A stretch of 64,000 nt of DNA from Leptospira wolbachii serovar Codice str. CDC (lineage in GTDB: Bacteria; Spirochaetota; Leptospiria; Leptospirales; Leptospiraceae), in assembly GCF_000332515.2 (NCBI RefSeq), contig NZ_AOGZ02000013.1:248001-312000 (forward strand). The letters are read 5' to 3'. Of this stretch, positions 8,449 through 17,509 are shown in pieces. The number at the start of each line of letters is the position of its first letter. The first letter of the stretch is position 1. A model generated the notes under the pieces. The model was not told the origin of the DNA and made no database searches. It was given only the letters and a program-made list of their open reading frames with translations. The position numbers were made by a program, and so were the translations under genes.

Positions 8449-9435
8449 ATGGTGCCATTATCAATTCTCGATCTAGTTTTTATCAACGAAGGAAACAATC
8501 CAAGTATCGCTCTAGCCAATTCTGTCCGAGTCGCAAAGGAAGCAGAAGCTTTAGGTTACCACCGGATTTGGGTAGCAGAACATCATAACTTTCCCTCCAT
8601 TGCCAGTGCCGCCACATCTGTAGTGATAGGTCATTTGGCTTCGCATACCAAATCCATTCGGATTGGTGCTGGTGGGATCATGTTGCCGAACCATTCCCCT
8701 CTTGTCATTGCAGAACAATTCGGAACCTTAGAAAGTTTGTATCCGGGAAGGATTGATTTGGGACTGGGAAGAGCTCCTGGAACCGATCAACTCACCTTAC
8801 GAGCATTACGACGTGATCCCATGAGTTCACAACATTTCCCTGAAGATGTAAAAGAACTACTCACATACTTTGAAGAAGATCATAACCAATTACAAGTTCG
8901 CGCCATTCCTGGAATGGGAACTCATGTTCCTGTTTGGATTTTAGGATCTAGTTTATTTGGTGCTCAACTTGCTGCGATGCTAGGCCTTCCTTATGCTTTT
9001 GCTTCTCATTTTGCACCTGGAGCTTTAATGGAGGCCATCTCCATTTACCGAAAACAATTTAGGCCTTCCAAATATTTGGACAAACCTTATGTGATGGTGG
9101 GTTTGAATGTCATTGCCGCAGACACTGACACAGAAGCAAAATTTTTATTTACCAGCTCGCAACAATCCTTCACTCGAATCTTAAGAAATAGCAGAGGGAC
9201 ATTTCCCCCACCAATCGAGGATATAGAAACCTATTGGACAGAACAAGAAAAGGGAATCGCCTCACAAATGTTATCCTATTCTGTTGTGGGTTCCGCTGAT
9301 ACGGTACAAAAAGGAATCACCAAGATATTGGAAGAAACTAAAGCCGATGAGTTGATGACAGTGACTTCTGTTTATGATACGGATGCCAAAATTCATTCCT
9401 TAGAAATTTTAGCGAACTTAAGAACCCAAACATAG
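8449..9435 (+). CDS. LLM-class flavin-dependent oxidoreductase (luciferase-like)
   Basis: A luciferase-like monooxygenase family protein of 328 residues. It opens [15 protein letters not shown], the usual start of the subfamily whose members begin xPLSVLDL; an upstream in-frame GTG at 8440 is less likely because the G-rich ribosome site would be too close. Other conserved blocks are [40 protein letters not shown], and [14 protein letters not shown]. These proteins form TIM barrels that use reduced FMN; substrates of this subgroup are mostly unknown. The esterase gene follows 39 bases later on the same strand, so the two may be cotranscribed. Confidence 0.9.
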   Translation: MVPLSILDLVFINEGNNPSIALANSVRVAKEAEALGYHRIWVAEHHNFPSIASAATSVVIGHLASHTKSIRIGAGGIMLPNHSPLVIAEQFGTLESLYPGRIDLGLGRAPGTDQLTLRALRRDPMSSQHFPEDVKELLTYFEEDHNQLQVRAIPGMGTHVPVWILGSSLFGAQLAAMLGLPYAFASHFAPGALMEAISIYRKQFRPSKYLDKPYVMVGLNVIAADTDTEAKFLFTSSQQSFTRILRNSRGTFPPPIEDIETYWTEQEKGIASQMLSYSVVGSADTVQKGITKILEETKADELMTVTSVYDTDAKIHSLEILANLRTQT

Positions 9436-9474
9436 GTTCCCAAAAATGCAAAGAAATTCTTTTGGAGTAATTCT

Positions 9475-10503
9475 GTGAAACTTAGACCACATTTTTTTAT
9501 TTTTCTATCCTCGGTGTTACTCATATTTTCCACAGAGTCTTGTTCACGGGGTTGGTTACGGACAAAAATCAAAGAACGATTCCAAAAGAAAATGGAAGAA
9601 AAACCTGCTCCGGTTGCTTCCTCTGACCTAACAAAAAAAATCGACAGCCCGGGAGATTATACATTCACCTTCTCTCATGGAGACATTCCTCGTTATTATA
9701 AAGTTCATGTTCCCAAAACTTATACCACAAACAAACCGACTCCTCTTCTTTTCGTATTTCATGGAGGTGGTGGTGATATGGAAATCCAATCCAACGAAGA
9801 CTACTACCACCAGATTTCTAAATCAGAAGAGAACGGACATATCACCATCTTTCCCAATGGGTATAGCAAGTTCAAATCTGGCAAAATTGCAACATGGAAT
9901 GCAGGCAACTGTTGTGCGGATGCTCGTGATAAAAAAATAGATGATGTTGGATTTGTAAAAGAAATTTTGAATCATACCACAAAACAACTGCAAATTGACA
10001 ATTCCAAAGTATACGCGACGGGTATGTCCAATGGGGCGATGATGTCCTACCGTCTTGCTTGCGAAATGACAGACCGATTGACTGCCATCACTGCCGTTGC
10101 AGGAACTGATAACACCGTCACATGTAATCCCTCAAAACCAATTTCTGTATTGCATATCCATGCAAAAGACGATGACAAAGTATTATTCCATGGAGGAGCA
10201 GGATCTAGTTTTAGTGACAGGTCACTCGTAACCGATTTTATTTCTGTTCCCAAATCCATCTCTAAATGGGTAAAATTTAATGAGTGTAATCCAACACCCA
10301 AACGAGTATTAGAACAAGAAGGCGTCACCTGCGATGAATACAGTGAATGCAAAGAAGGTGTGAAAGTAAAACTATGTGTCACTGAATCCGGGGGGCACTC
10401 ATGGCCTGGTGGTAAAAAACCTTCGCTATTTTTTGGAAGTGCCTCTCCCTCACAAGCGATCAAAGCAACCGATGTGATGTGGGAATTTTTTATAGGAAAG
10501 TAA
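9475..10503 (+). CDS. Extracellular polyhydroxybutyrate depolymerase/feruloyl esterase-like lipoprotein
   Basis: An alpha/beta hydrolase of 342 residues starting at a GTG with GGAG eight bases upstream. The N-terminus is a signal peptide with a cysteine in FSTESCS, so a lipoprotein is likely. The fold is of the LpqC/PHB-depolymerase type: PTPLLFVFHGGGGDME (oxyanion region), NAGNCCADARD, nucleophile GMSNGAMMSYRLAC, DDDKV as the probable acid region and SGGHSWPGG carrying the catalytic His. This family cleaves ester bonds in polymers such as PHB, feruloylated xylan or acetylxylan. Several paired cysteines fit an exported protein. The exact substrate cannot be told from sequence. Confidence 0.85.
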   Translation: MKLRPHFFIFLSSVLLIFSTESCSRGWLRTKIKERFQKKMEEKPAPVASSDLTKKIDSPGDYTFTFSHGDIPRYYKVHVPKTYTTNKPTPLLFVFHGGGGDMEIQSNEDYYHQISKSEENGHITIFPNGYSKFKSGKIATWNAGNCCADARDKKIDDVGFVKEILNHTTKQLQIDNSKVYATGMSNGAMMSYRLACEMTDRLTAITAVAGTDNTVTCNPSKPISVLHIHAKDDDKVLFHGGAGSSFSDRSLVTDFISVPKSISKWVKFNECNPTPKRVLEQEGVTCDEYSECKEGVKVKLCVTESGGHSWPGGKKPSLFFGSASPSQAIKATDVMWEFFIGK

Positions 10504-10558
10504 TTGGGGTAGAAGAATAGTCTGCGACAAAAGTTATACGAAGATTGAAAAACCCGTC

Positions 10559-10975
10559 TCAAATACGATTGGTTTGCAGATCCTTTGTCATCAATTTTAC
10601 GAACCCTTCCTTGTCCTTTTTTACCTTCTTTAACTTTGTTTTTATATCTTTCGGAATCTCAAAATACTTTTCAGCCCAGATATAAATTTCGATAAATACA
10701 GGCATCAAATCGATACCTTTTTGAGTTAATTTATATATAACTTTCACTTTATTTTCTGGATGGCTTGATTTTTCGATGAGACCACCTTCTTCCAAGGACT
10801 GAAGCCTGGATGCCAAAATATTCGTAGCAATACCTTCCGGCGACTTCAGGAAATCTCCATAGCTAGATTTGTTAGAAAAAATAATATCTCTAATGATGAG
10901 AAGCGACCATTTATCACCCCAAATATCAAGGGCGCAGCTAATCGGGCAATCTGACCTTTTTTGATTCACTGGCAT
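10559..10975 (-). CDS. HxlR family winged-helix regulator
   Basis: A 138-residue HxlR-type regulator. The ATG at 10975 is preferred over an upstream TTG (11002) because it gives the family's usual short N-terminus (QKRSDCPISCALDIWGDKWS) and leaves the twin operators wholly upstream. Core motifs: DKWSLLIIRDIIF, SPEGIATNILASRLQSLEEG (recognition region), and VIYKLTQKGIDLMPVF in the wing. The cysteine in the N-terminal CP dipeptide matches HxlR members that sense redox or electrophiles. It is divergent from the SDR gene at 11146, and the intervening palindromes suggest it controls itself and that gene. Confidence 0.88.
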   Translation of the reverse strand: MPVNQKRSDCPISCALDIWGDKWSLLIIRDIIFSNKSSYGDFLKSPEGIATNILASRLQSLEEGGLIEKSSHPENKVKVIYKLTQKGIDLMPVFIEIYIWAEKYFEIPKDIKTKLKKVKKDKEGFVKLMTKDLQTNRI

Positions 10976-10991
10976 AAATTCATTTTTTTCA

Positions 10992-11048
10992 ATTACTTGC
11001 AAAAAACAAGTAATTTTATTCCCAGATTACTTGCATTTTGCAAGTAAT
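10992..11048. promoter_or_regulatory. Twin HxlR-type operators
   Basis: Two palindromes with the same half-site ATTACTTG. The first (10992-11014) has 8-base arms and a 7-base spacer; the second (11026-11048) has perfect 10-base arms, ATTACTTGCA and TGCAAGTAAT, with a 3-base spacer. Their centres are 34 bases apart. They sit between the divergent HxlR and SDR genes. Confidence 0.75.
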
Positions 11049-11145
11049 TCTAGTCAAAGATTACAGAAGTAGAAAATGATGGGACTTTTTTTTGAAACCA
11101 AAGATTTACTACGGCTACAATTTTTTTTAGAAATGAGACAAAACA

Positions 11146-11949
11146 ATGAAACAAACAATTTTAGTAACAGGCGCATCCTCAGGTATCGGACTTCTCATCG
11201 CCAACAAACTTCACGAAAGCGGACATAGAGTGATCGGCACAAGCCGTAATCCAGAAAAACATAGCTCAAAATTACCCTTCCAATTATTAGAACTGGATAT
11301 TTCTTCCGATAGTTCCATCGAATCCTTCACTAAGAAACTATTCAGTCACATTGATAAACTAGATGTTCTGATCAATAATGCAGGATATTTGGTAACAGGG
11401 CTTGCCGAAGAAACACCGATTGAATTAGGAAGAGAACAATTTGAAACCAATTTTTGGGGAACAGTAAAATTCACCAACCAACTCCTACCTCATTTTAGAA
11501 AACAGAAACAGGGAAAAATCATTACAGTTGGATCCTTTTTAGGGCTTATCGGACTTCCTAATGTTGCATACTACTCAGCCTCAAAACATTCTTTGGAAGG
11601 TTATTTTAAGGTACTAAGGTTTGAATTAAGTGGATTCAATATCAAAGTCAGTATGGTCGAACCGATGGCTTTCAAAACAAATATTGGAACTAGCGCTGTC
11701 GCGTCAAAAGTAATCATACAGGATTATGATCTATTTCGAAAACAGACAGCTGCCTTCTCCAATGAAGCGTTTGCCAATTCCCCTTCTCCGGAACCGGTCG
11801 TCGATACAGTAATCAAAATCATTGATAAAAAAAATCCAAAATTCAATTTCCCTGTAGGCAGAGGGGCTTCTTTGATTCTCACTTTGCAACACTTCGCATA
11901 TAAAGTTTTTGAAAATTCGATTTTGAAAAAAATAAACAAAACAAAATAG
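11146..11949 (+). CDS. Short-chain dehydrogenase/reductase
   Basis: A classical SDR of 267 residues with a Rossmann fold. The cofactor motif TGASSGIG is at residues 8-15, NNAG at 77-80, and the catalytic set Ser130, Tyr143 and Lys147 (YSASK) is complete. A Ser-Arg pair after beta-2 (GTSRNPEKH) suggests NADP preference. The opening VTGASSGIGLLIANKLHESG and the later LRFELSGFNIKVSMVEP resemble SDRs annotated as acting on varied aldehydes and ketones; the substrate is unknown. Divergent from HxlR with twin operators, so it is probably induced by the signal that HxlR senses, for example a reactive carbonyl or quinone. Confidence 0.9.
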   Translation: MKQTILVTGASSGIGLLIANKLHESGHRVIGTSRNPEKHSSKLPFQLLELDISSDSSIESFTKKLFSHIDKLDVLINNAGYLVTGLAEETPIELGREQFETNFWGTVKFTNQLLPHFRKQKQGKIITVGSFLGLIGLPNVAYYSASKHSLEGYFKVLRFELSGFNIKVSMVEPMAFKTNIGTSAVASKVIIQDYDLFRKQTAAFSNEAFANSPSPEPVVDTVIKIIDKKNPKFNFPVGRGASLILTLQHFAYKVFENSILKKINKTK

Positions 11950-11970
11950 TATGATTCAAGCCGGTTCAGG

Positions 11971-12036
11971 GTAAAAAGTCTTGGTGCAGACATTGTCATT
12001 GATTATAGGAAAGAGGACTTTGATGTGAAGGTTCAG
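11971..12036 (+). pseudogene. Remnant of an MDR/zinc-type quinone oxidoreductase
   Basis: A 22-codon open stretch reads VKSLGADIVIDYRKEDFDVK and ends at a TGA. This is the GAD-x-VIDYxxEDF signature found in the cofactor domain of medium-chain quinone oxidoreductases. Nothing on either side continues the family, so it is a leftover of a deleted gene. It lies in the gap after the SDR gene, where HxlR-controlled quinone reductases are common. Confidence 0.65.
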
Positions 12037-12076
12037 TGAATGCTAACAAAACCTTGGGAGTGCAGTTAACAGCACA

Positions 12077-13369
12077 CTAATTGATAAAACACTTCCAAGT
12101 TCCAATGATTTTTCCCTTTCGCAAAAGAACCACTTCCCCCATCTCGGCCATCACCTTTTCACTCTGTGAGGGACGATAAAAAACATAATCATCAGGTTGT
12201 AAGTCTGTCTTTCGGCTGCCGTTCAAAATTCCTTGGTTTGTACTTGCACCATACAGGCTATTATCAAAAAGTCCGGCAGGTGATTCTTTCTTTGCAAGAT
12301 AAGCTCCGCCATAAGTAAAATAGGTAACCTGAAGATTAGGATTCCATAAGGGAAATAAAAAGGAAATCGATTCTAAAAAAGGAATCGTGGTTCCTTCTAA
12401 ACGTTTCAAAACCGGAGCTGCAATAAAAAATGCTGGTTTGTGTTCCGCAAGTGTACTTACATCAAAATCAGTGGGCATAACCAGAGCCGAACCTACAGAG
12501 ACATCATTCACTATTTTGTTATTCTTTTGATAGAAACGATAGGTTTTACTTCCAGCACCATTCAGAAGTAATTCTTTTGCAAATAAAGAAGGAAAGGATT
12601 GTTTTCCTGAAGTGACAAACTCCTCATACACAAATAAAGAAGATAAAATCGCTTTTTCAATAGCTTTGTTTTTATCACCTAACAGGCTCGGAACAGAAGC
12701 CACATGTGGCTCGTATCCCATAAAACCATCAAAGTTCAAAAAATTCTGATGGCTTGAAATGATGCCAAGAACATGATTTGTTTCTTTGGATTGCGTAAAT
12801 CCACCACGATGAAGGCCAACATCAATTTCCAAAACTATATGTAACTTTATATTCTTTGTTTTAGCAAATTCTAGGTATTGGGTAAGCCTATTTTCTGTAT
12901 CCACCAACCAATGAATCTTTTGAAACTTATCTGCTTTTGTTTTTCTGTAGATCTCCTCTAACGCCCGCAGAGGCATAGGTTTTCCTAAAAGAATATCATA
13001 GGAAGAAAATTCTGGATCAGCAAGTAACATCACGAGGTCACCAGAATGGAAAACCATAAGCCGATTGGTTTTGGTAGATTTAGTAATGTGGCGGAGAAGA
13101 TCTAGAGAGGGAAGAGATTTCACAACAATTCGATAATGAAGTGGCGGTGGAATGTTTTTGGAAAGTGTGGTTAAGTTTTCATCCAACCGATCCAAATCCA
13201 ACAGCACAACAGGTTTTCCAAAACCGTTCTCTTTTAGTTCTTTGTTGATTTTGGAAAAATATTCGCTGTATGCTGATCCTTCGTCTTTGGGTCTAATTAC
13301 ATACACAAAAGTTATGACGGCGATCAGGATTATACTGAAACGAAACTTACGAATTTGAAACATAAGCAA
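12077..13369 (-). CDS. DSD1-family PLP-dependent enzyme (D-threonine aldolase/D-serine dehydratase-like), membrane-anchored
   Basis: A 430-residue protein of the fold-type III (alanine racemase-like) family that includes D-threonine aldolase and eukaryotic-type D-serine dehydratase. An N-terminal hydrophobic segment (residues about 10-25, FRFSIILIAVITFVYVI) suggests anchoring in the inner membrane, unusual for the family. The PLP lysine is probably Lys84 in HYRIVVKSLPS, after the typical PVVLLDLDRLDENL. Further barrel motifs are LHIVLEIDVGLHRGG and LLLNGAGSKTYRF. The C-terminal MAEMGEVVLLRKGKIIGTW fits the beta domain. The usual metal-binding His-x-Cys pair of D-serine dehydratase is not obvious, so the reaction is uncertain. 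Confidence 0.8.
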   Translation of the reverse strand: MLMFQIRKFRFSIILIAVITFVYVIRPKDEGSAYSEYFSKINKELKENGFGKPVVLLDLDRLDENLTTLSKNIPPPLHYRIVVKSLPSLDLLRHITKSTKTNRLMVFHSGDLVMLLADPEFSSYDILLGKPMPLRALEEIYRKTKADKFQKIHWLVDTENRLTQYLEFAKTKNIKLHIVLEIDVGLHRGGFTQSKETNHVLGIISSHQNFLNFDGFMGYEPHVASVPSLLGDKNKAIEKAILSSLFVYEEFVTSGKQSFPSLFAKELLLNGAGSKTYRFYQKNNKIVNDVSVGSALVMPTDFDVSTLAEHKPAFFIAAPVLKRLEGTTIPFLESISFLFPLWNPNLQVTYFTYGGAYLAKKESPAGLFDNSLYGASTNQGILNGSRKTDLQPDDYVFYRPSQSEKVMAEMGEVVLLRKGKIIGTWKCFIN

Positions 13370-13392
13370 TTATATACTATACCAGAATATAC

Positions 13393-15183
13393 TTATATCT
13401 TAAATTTATCGATTTCCGATTTTAGTTCTTCCGCTAGAACCCCTAAATTGTTTGCGGCTGCCGTTACCTCTTCTGAGGATGCAAGTTGTTCTTCCGAAGA
13501 GGCCGCAATGGCTTGTGTGCTATCAGAGATTCCATTTGAAATTTGTGCTAGTTGTTCCGTTGATGCATTTAACTCTTCTGTGCTGGCAGAAATTTCTTCA
13601 GTAGTTGCGGAGACTCCTTGCATTTCATCAGTTACCTTTTCAATAGAACCTGCAATCCTTTCAAAAGTTTGCCCCACGTCATTGACCATCGAAACACCTT
13701 GGTCAACCTCTTTGGTACCATTTTCCATCATAGCCACTGCCGACTTTGTGTTCTTCTGAATTTCTCCGATCAAAACACTGATTTGTTTCGTTGCATCTTC
13801 TGATCGTTCGGCTAACTTCCTTACCTCATCTGCCACAACGGCAAACCCGCGTCCCTGTTCACCAGCTCTCGCCGCTTCAATAGCTGCATTGAGTGCAAGC
13901 AAATTGGTTTGACTAGCGATTTGATTTATGGTTTCTACGATTTGTCCAATTGCTTTTGAGTTTTCACCTAATACATGTATACTATTAGATATCCCACTCA
14001 CAGAAGAATTAACAACTGACATTTGTTTAATGGTAGTTCCAATAACATCTCTTCCTTCTTGCACCTTTTCCAACACTTCGTTTGCCAGATCGGAAACAGT
14101 AGCTGTGGATTCTGCAATTTTTGCTACTGCCTGGGAATTTTCTAACATGGCCCGTTTGTTTTCTGTAAATGCAACTAGTTGTGATTCAGTGTTGATTGCA
14201 ACTTGTTGGATTGATTTTGCAATATTTCCTGCAACAGCAGAAGAATGTTCTGCACTGGTATACATATCCTTTGCCGATTCAGCAACTTTGAATGATGATT
14301 TAGAGACATGTTTCATCATCTCGCGTAAGTTAGTTGACATTATATTAAAATCATCACCAAGGATCCCAAACTCATCTTTGAAAGCCAGATCTACTTTTTC
14401 TCGGAGATCTCCTTGGCTTGCTTTTTCTACAACAAACTTAATTTTTTGTATTCGCTTTGCAATGAATGAAGCAAGAATATAAGAGAATAACATGGATAAG
14501 GTTAAGCCGATTACTGCACTTAAGAGAAAAACAGTTTGCATGCCTCGCAATCTTCGTTCATATATAATTTGTTCTCTACCACCAGCCCCAATCACCCAGT
14601 TCCAAGGTTTATAATAAGCCTGATAGGCCATGAATGTATAAATAGGTTCCCCTGGGTTTTGCCAAATTTCTCGCAAAGGATATCCAGTGGCCTTTGGATT
14701 TCCCCAAGTATCTCGAACCGTATACTTTCCTTGGATTTGGTAATCCCAAATATTTACTCCTTCTAAATTGAATGGATGCATGGTTGCGATCCCTTCTGGT
14801 GTAATTCCCCAAAGATACATATAATCATTCGTAGACATTTTTGTTTTAGATATATCACGGTTTCCATCAGGCATCTTTGGACCGACAATATAGGTTTTGG
14901 CCATCTCCTGAGCTTCTTCCAAAGTCATATCACCAGCCTTTACTCTTTCATTTAAGGCATCCACAAGACCAACAGCGTCCTTTAGGACATTGGTAAACAT
15001 CTCTTCGCCTACGTTCAAAACCTGTTCTTTCGCCGTTGTATAAGAGATATAGAAAATACAAGAAAGCACACTAGATAGAATCAAAAATATAAATAACATA
15101 AGTTGGCCTTTGATTCCGATCACCTTACTTTTGTTAATTTTAGATTTTAGAGTTGTTTGAGAGATGGGATTAGAATTTGTCAT
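13393..15183 (-). CDS. Methyl-accepting chemotaxis protein with periplasmic Cache domain
   Basis: A 596-residue chemoreceptor. A first membrane segment at about residues 25-48, a periplasmic single Cache-type domain (about 50-210, with [20 protein letters not shown] and [18 protein letters not shown]), a second membrane segment at about 215-240 and a HAMP domain ([17 protein letters not shown]) precede the signalling domain. The hairpin tip reads [20 protein letters not shown] followed by [20 protein letters not shown], the highly conserved CheA/CheW contact region. There is no C-terminal CheR-binding pentapeptide. Cache domains of this kind often bind small organic acids or amino acids; the ligand here is unknown. 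No chemotaxis operon is nearby. Confidence 0.93.
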   Translation of the reverse strand: MTNSNPISQTTLKSKINKSKVIGIKGQLMLFIFLILSSVLSCIFYISYTTAKEQVLNVGEEMFTNVLKDAVGLVDALNERVKAGDMTLEEAQEMAKTYIVGPKMPDGNRDISKTKMSTNDYMYLWGITPEGIATMHPFNLEGVNIWDYQIQGKYTVRDTWGNPKATGYPLREIWQNPGEPIYTFMAYQAYYKPWNWVIGAGGREQIIYERRLRGMQTVFLLSAVIGLTLSMLFSYILASFIAKRIQKIKFVVEKASQGDLREKVDLAFKDEFGILGDDFNIMSTNLREMMKHVSKSSFKVAESAKDMYTSAEHSSAVAGNIAKSIQQVAINTESQLVAFTENKRAMLENSQAVAKIAESTATVSDLANEVLEKVQEGRDVIGTTIKQMSVVNSSVSGISNSIHVLGENSKAIGQIVETINQIASQTNLLALNAAIEAARAGEQGRGFAVVADEVRKLAERSEDATKQISVLIGEIQKNTKSAVAMMENGTKEVDQGVSMVNDVGQTFERIAGSIEKVTDEMQGVSATTEEISASTEELNASTEQLAQISNGISDSTQAIAASSEEQLASSEEVTAAANNLGVLAEELKSEIDKFKI

Positions 15184-15522
15184 ATAGAGTTTCTATTTAT
15201 ATGTATTAAAATTTATCTAACCAATCACTCATATTTTTAAGACAACTCTATATTTTCTTAAGTTTTCGATTGATTCCGTCTCATTTTTTAAGGACGATTC
15301 GTACTAATCACATATAGATGAGTCAAAATCCATACAAAGATTCGGAGCTGGACTTTGATCGGGAAGTTTTTGGGACAGGACTTAGGAAATCTACAGGATA
15401 CCCTAGTTACGATTGAGTTTTAGAATCAGATTATTTTTTTCTAATTCTGCCTAGATTTCAAAAATCCCACTAATTTTGTCCACCCCACTGCTATAGTGGA
15501 TCTTAGAGGTTACCACAACACT

Positions 15523-15615
15523 TTGGAATACATTGAATCATTACTCGAAGAATACTATGAACTATACCTAAATGGAACCTTTTATGAATTTGTTTATCCA
15601 GTTTTACTCTTATAA
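15523..15615 (+). pseudogene. Truncated copy of the 31814 hypothetical gene
   Basis: An in-frame stretch reads LEYIESLLEEYYELYLNGTF and stops at a TAA (15613). Its start matches the opening MEYIESLLDEYFDL of the 99-residue protein at 31814 at both protein and DNA level, then the similarity ends. It is read as a broken paralogue. The surrounding 15184-15669 gap otherwise holds only a 32-codon open frame at 15318-15416 without a ribosome site and AT-rich sequence. Confidence 0.5.
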
Positions 15616-15669
15616 GGATTAGCAAAAAGATAACTAATATACGAAGGCTTCTGAACTAAAAAGAAGCTT

Positions 15670-16152
15670 TCAACTCAGCTCTTTTTCAAGCCTATCAAAA
15701 CCTGCATTGGTTCCTTCGACTCGACCACGAACTTCCTCCTCGACAGAAAAATCGCCCAGATTTGGATCCTTTAATAGTACAATCTGTTCGGTAAAGACCA
15801 TCCTTGTCCTTCCTACAATCAGGAGTTCAAAAACAACTGTGACCAAAGAAACGGAGATGCGAATCTCATTTACATACATACCAAAAGCATAAATAATTCG
15901 TTCATTCGTTACTATATCATAATAACGTCCCTCAAAAACATGCCGATTTCCTGAAGGGGTAAGCACAAGATTGGATTCCAAACCACCGATACTGAAGTCT
16001 AACGCATATTCTACGGTTTTCCAATCATCATGGCAGGCAAACCATCGTCGTTTGGAGTCGGCATTGGCCCAGGCAGCAAAAGATCTTTCTTTAGAAGCAG
16101 GAAGAATCCTTTCGATGGTAAATGTTGAGTGTGTCACTTGTCCTTCTTTCAT
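15670..16152 (-). CDS. SRPBCC/AHSA1-domain protein
   Basis: A 160-residue START-like (SRPBCC, AHSA1) protein with a hydrophobic cavity fold. It opens THSTFTIERILPASKERSFA and has AWANADSKRRWF and FEGRYYDIVTNERIIYAF, the usual AHSA1 blocks. The start at 16152 is chosen because TAGGA lies seven bases upstream; a longer frame from 16176 would overlap the preceding gene. It follows the ArsR gene (16160) by seven bases on the same strand; ArsR-SRPBCC pairs are very common, with the SRPBCC protein thought to handle a small hydrophobic ligand or to act downstream of the regulator. No ligand can be named. Confidence 0.85.
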   Translation of the reverse strand: MKEGQVTHSTFTIERILPASKERSFAAWANADSKRRWFACHDDWKTVEYALDFSIGGLESNLVLTPSGNRHVFEGRYYDIVTNERIIYAFGMYVNEIRISVSLVTVVFELLIVGRTRMVFTEQIVLLKDPNLGDFSVEEEVRGRVEGTNAGFDRLEKELS

Positions 16153-16159
16153 TTTTATC

Positions 16160-16501
16160 CTAGTCGGAATTCTCATCCGATGTTTCTATTAAAAATTTAT
16201 CAAGTTTGTCAAAACTGCGATTCCAAGCTGCTTTTCTTTCCGCCATCCAAGAATCAATTACCGATAGTTTTGTAGGATCCAATCTATATGTACGAACCCT
16301 ACCTAACTTTTCGGAAAGAACAAGCCCTCCCTCTTCTAAAACTTTTAAGTGTTTCAAAACAGAGGGTAAGGCCATGTCTAGCGGTTCGGCCAATTCTTTG
16401 ACAGAAGCGGGGCCCAAACTCAAACGTTCAACCATTCCCAAACGACTGCGATCGGCAAGAGCATGGAAGATAAATTCTAAACCAATAATTTTAGACTTCA
16501 T
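16160..16501 (-). CDS. ArsR/SmtB family regulator
   Basis: A 113-residue winged-helix regulator. Sequence LEFIFHALADRSRLGMVERL is the N-terminal helix pair, SVKELAEPLDMALPSVLKHL the HTH, and GLVLSEKLGRVRTYRLDP the wing. It has no cysteines at the metal-sensing positions of helix alpha-3, so it belongs to the large metal-independent group that is paired with SRPBCC genes. The downstream gene at 15670 is such a partner, seven bases away, and the two form an operon. The AWNRSFDKLDKFL tail is typical of this subgroup. Confidence 0.9.
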   Translation of the reverse strand: MKSKIIGLEFIFHALADRSRLGMVERLSLGPASVKELAEPLDMALPSVLKHLKVLEEGGLVLSEKLGRVRTYRLDPTKLSVIDSWMAERKAAWNRSFDKLDKFLIETSDENSD

Positions 16502-16549
16502 AAATTTATAGTGATATTGGTGAATTGAATCTGGTTTGAGGCCTTAAGA

Positions 16550-17259
16550 CTATCCATTTCGGAATCTTTTGGGGATTTGATCACTCAAAGGATACATATA
16601 AAAATATGGTTCTGCTTCAGCTATCGTGCGTTTGACGGAAGACCTTCCCAATAGATTTTCGAAGTAATTTGTAATTTTCGGGTGTGTGTTCCGAAAACTT
16701 ACAATCGTATCTGCATAAAACAAAGCGGGGACTGCAGAACAATCGGCCATAGTAAAGTTTTCTCCTGTAATAAAACCTTGGGAACCCAAATGTTTCTCCA
16801 CCATATCATAAGAAATCTTTAAGGTATTGTAGGCCTCTTCCACACCGAAGGCATCGTTTTTACCTTCGGGTCGCAATCGATCGACAACAATCTTCTGGAT
16901 AGGGACACTTATGTACAAATCAAAGAACCTATCCCAAAGCCTTGCCTCTAAAGCTAGTTTACTCTCCTTAGGAATGAGTTTTTGGGGACCGGGATAGAAT
17001 TCTTCCAAATACTCAATGATGATAGACGTTTCGGGAATTGTCTTTTCCCGTTTTCGATCCCGCAAAAGGGGAATTTTTCCCACAGGCCAAAAGGCAAAGA
17101 GGCAAAGAGTTCGGCGGCACTCGAATCTTCCTTTAAGAAGTCCACGATGCGAGGTTCAAATTCTGTCCCATTTTCATAAAGGGCGATGAGTACCTTATGG
17201 CAAAAGGAAGCGAGGGGGTGGATGTATAGAAGGAGATCTGGAGAGTGATAGTTATCCAT
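16550..17259 (-). pseudogene. Glutathione S-transferase broken by a frameshift
   Basis: The two halves of a GST are in different frames. The upstream half (from 17259) gives the thioredoxin-fold start, LLLYIHPLASFCHKVLIALY, through DSSAAELFASL. The downstream half then continues PVGKIPLLRDRKREKTIPET, SIIIEYLEEFYPG and the all-helical C-terminal domain to 16550. The shift lies near 17085-17100, in a run of repeated CTTTGCC/TTTGCC sequence where a small insertion or deletion is easy. Joined, the protein would be a normal-length GST of about 235 residues. Either a real pseudogene, a sequencing error, or slippage. The start region overlaps an operator (17247-17272). Confidence 0.75.
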
Positions 17260-17325
17260 TTGGAAAACTATCAAAAGACACGAATTTTTTGGCAAGCCAA
17301 ATAGTTAACTAAATGGATAACTATT
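17247..17325. promoter_or_regulatory. Two palindromes at the GST promoter
   Basis: 17247-17272 has arms GATAGTT and AACTATC around a 12-base spacer; 17300-17325 has arms AATAGTTA and TAACTATT around a 10-base spacer. Both contain ATAGTTA-type half-sites and, in opposite orientation, the words TCCATTT or AAATGGA inside. They resemble MarR or HxlR operators. The first overlaps the GST start codon. No such regulator gene is adjacent. Confidence 0.6.
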
Positions 17326-17509
17326 TTTCAAAAATCAAGTCGATGGAAAAAGGAAACACGCCCACTTTTCTTTGGTTTGGGCCTAGTTTTCATAAAAAAG
17401 AAAAATGAAAGCTAGTAAATTCGAAACATGACATTTGAGATAGGTCCATTCCTGCACTTATGACATCCAGGACATGGTAAGAAACCGGCGAGCATGTTAC
17501 CTTGGGTGT

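Noticed and set aside
10047..10562. Minus-strand open frame of 171 codons
   Set aside because: Antisense to the esterase gene, low-complexity composition and no recognisable domain.
15318..15416. 32-codon open frame MSQNPYKDSELDFDREVF...
   Set aside because: No ribosome site, too short to judge, and beside a decayed gene copy; kept only as a note in the gap description.
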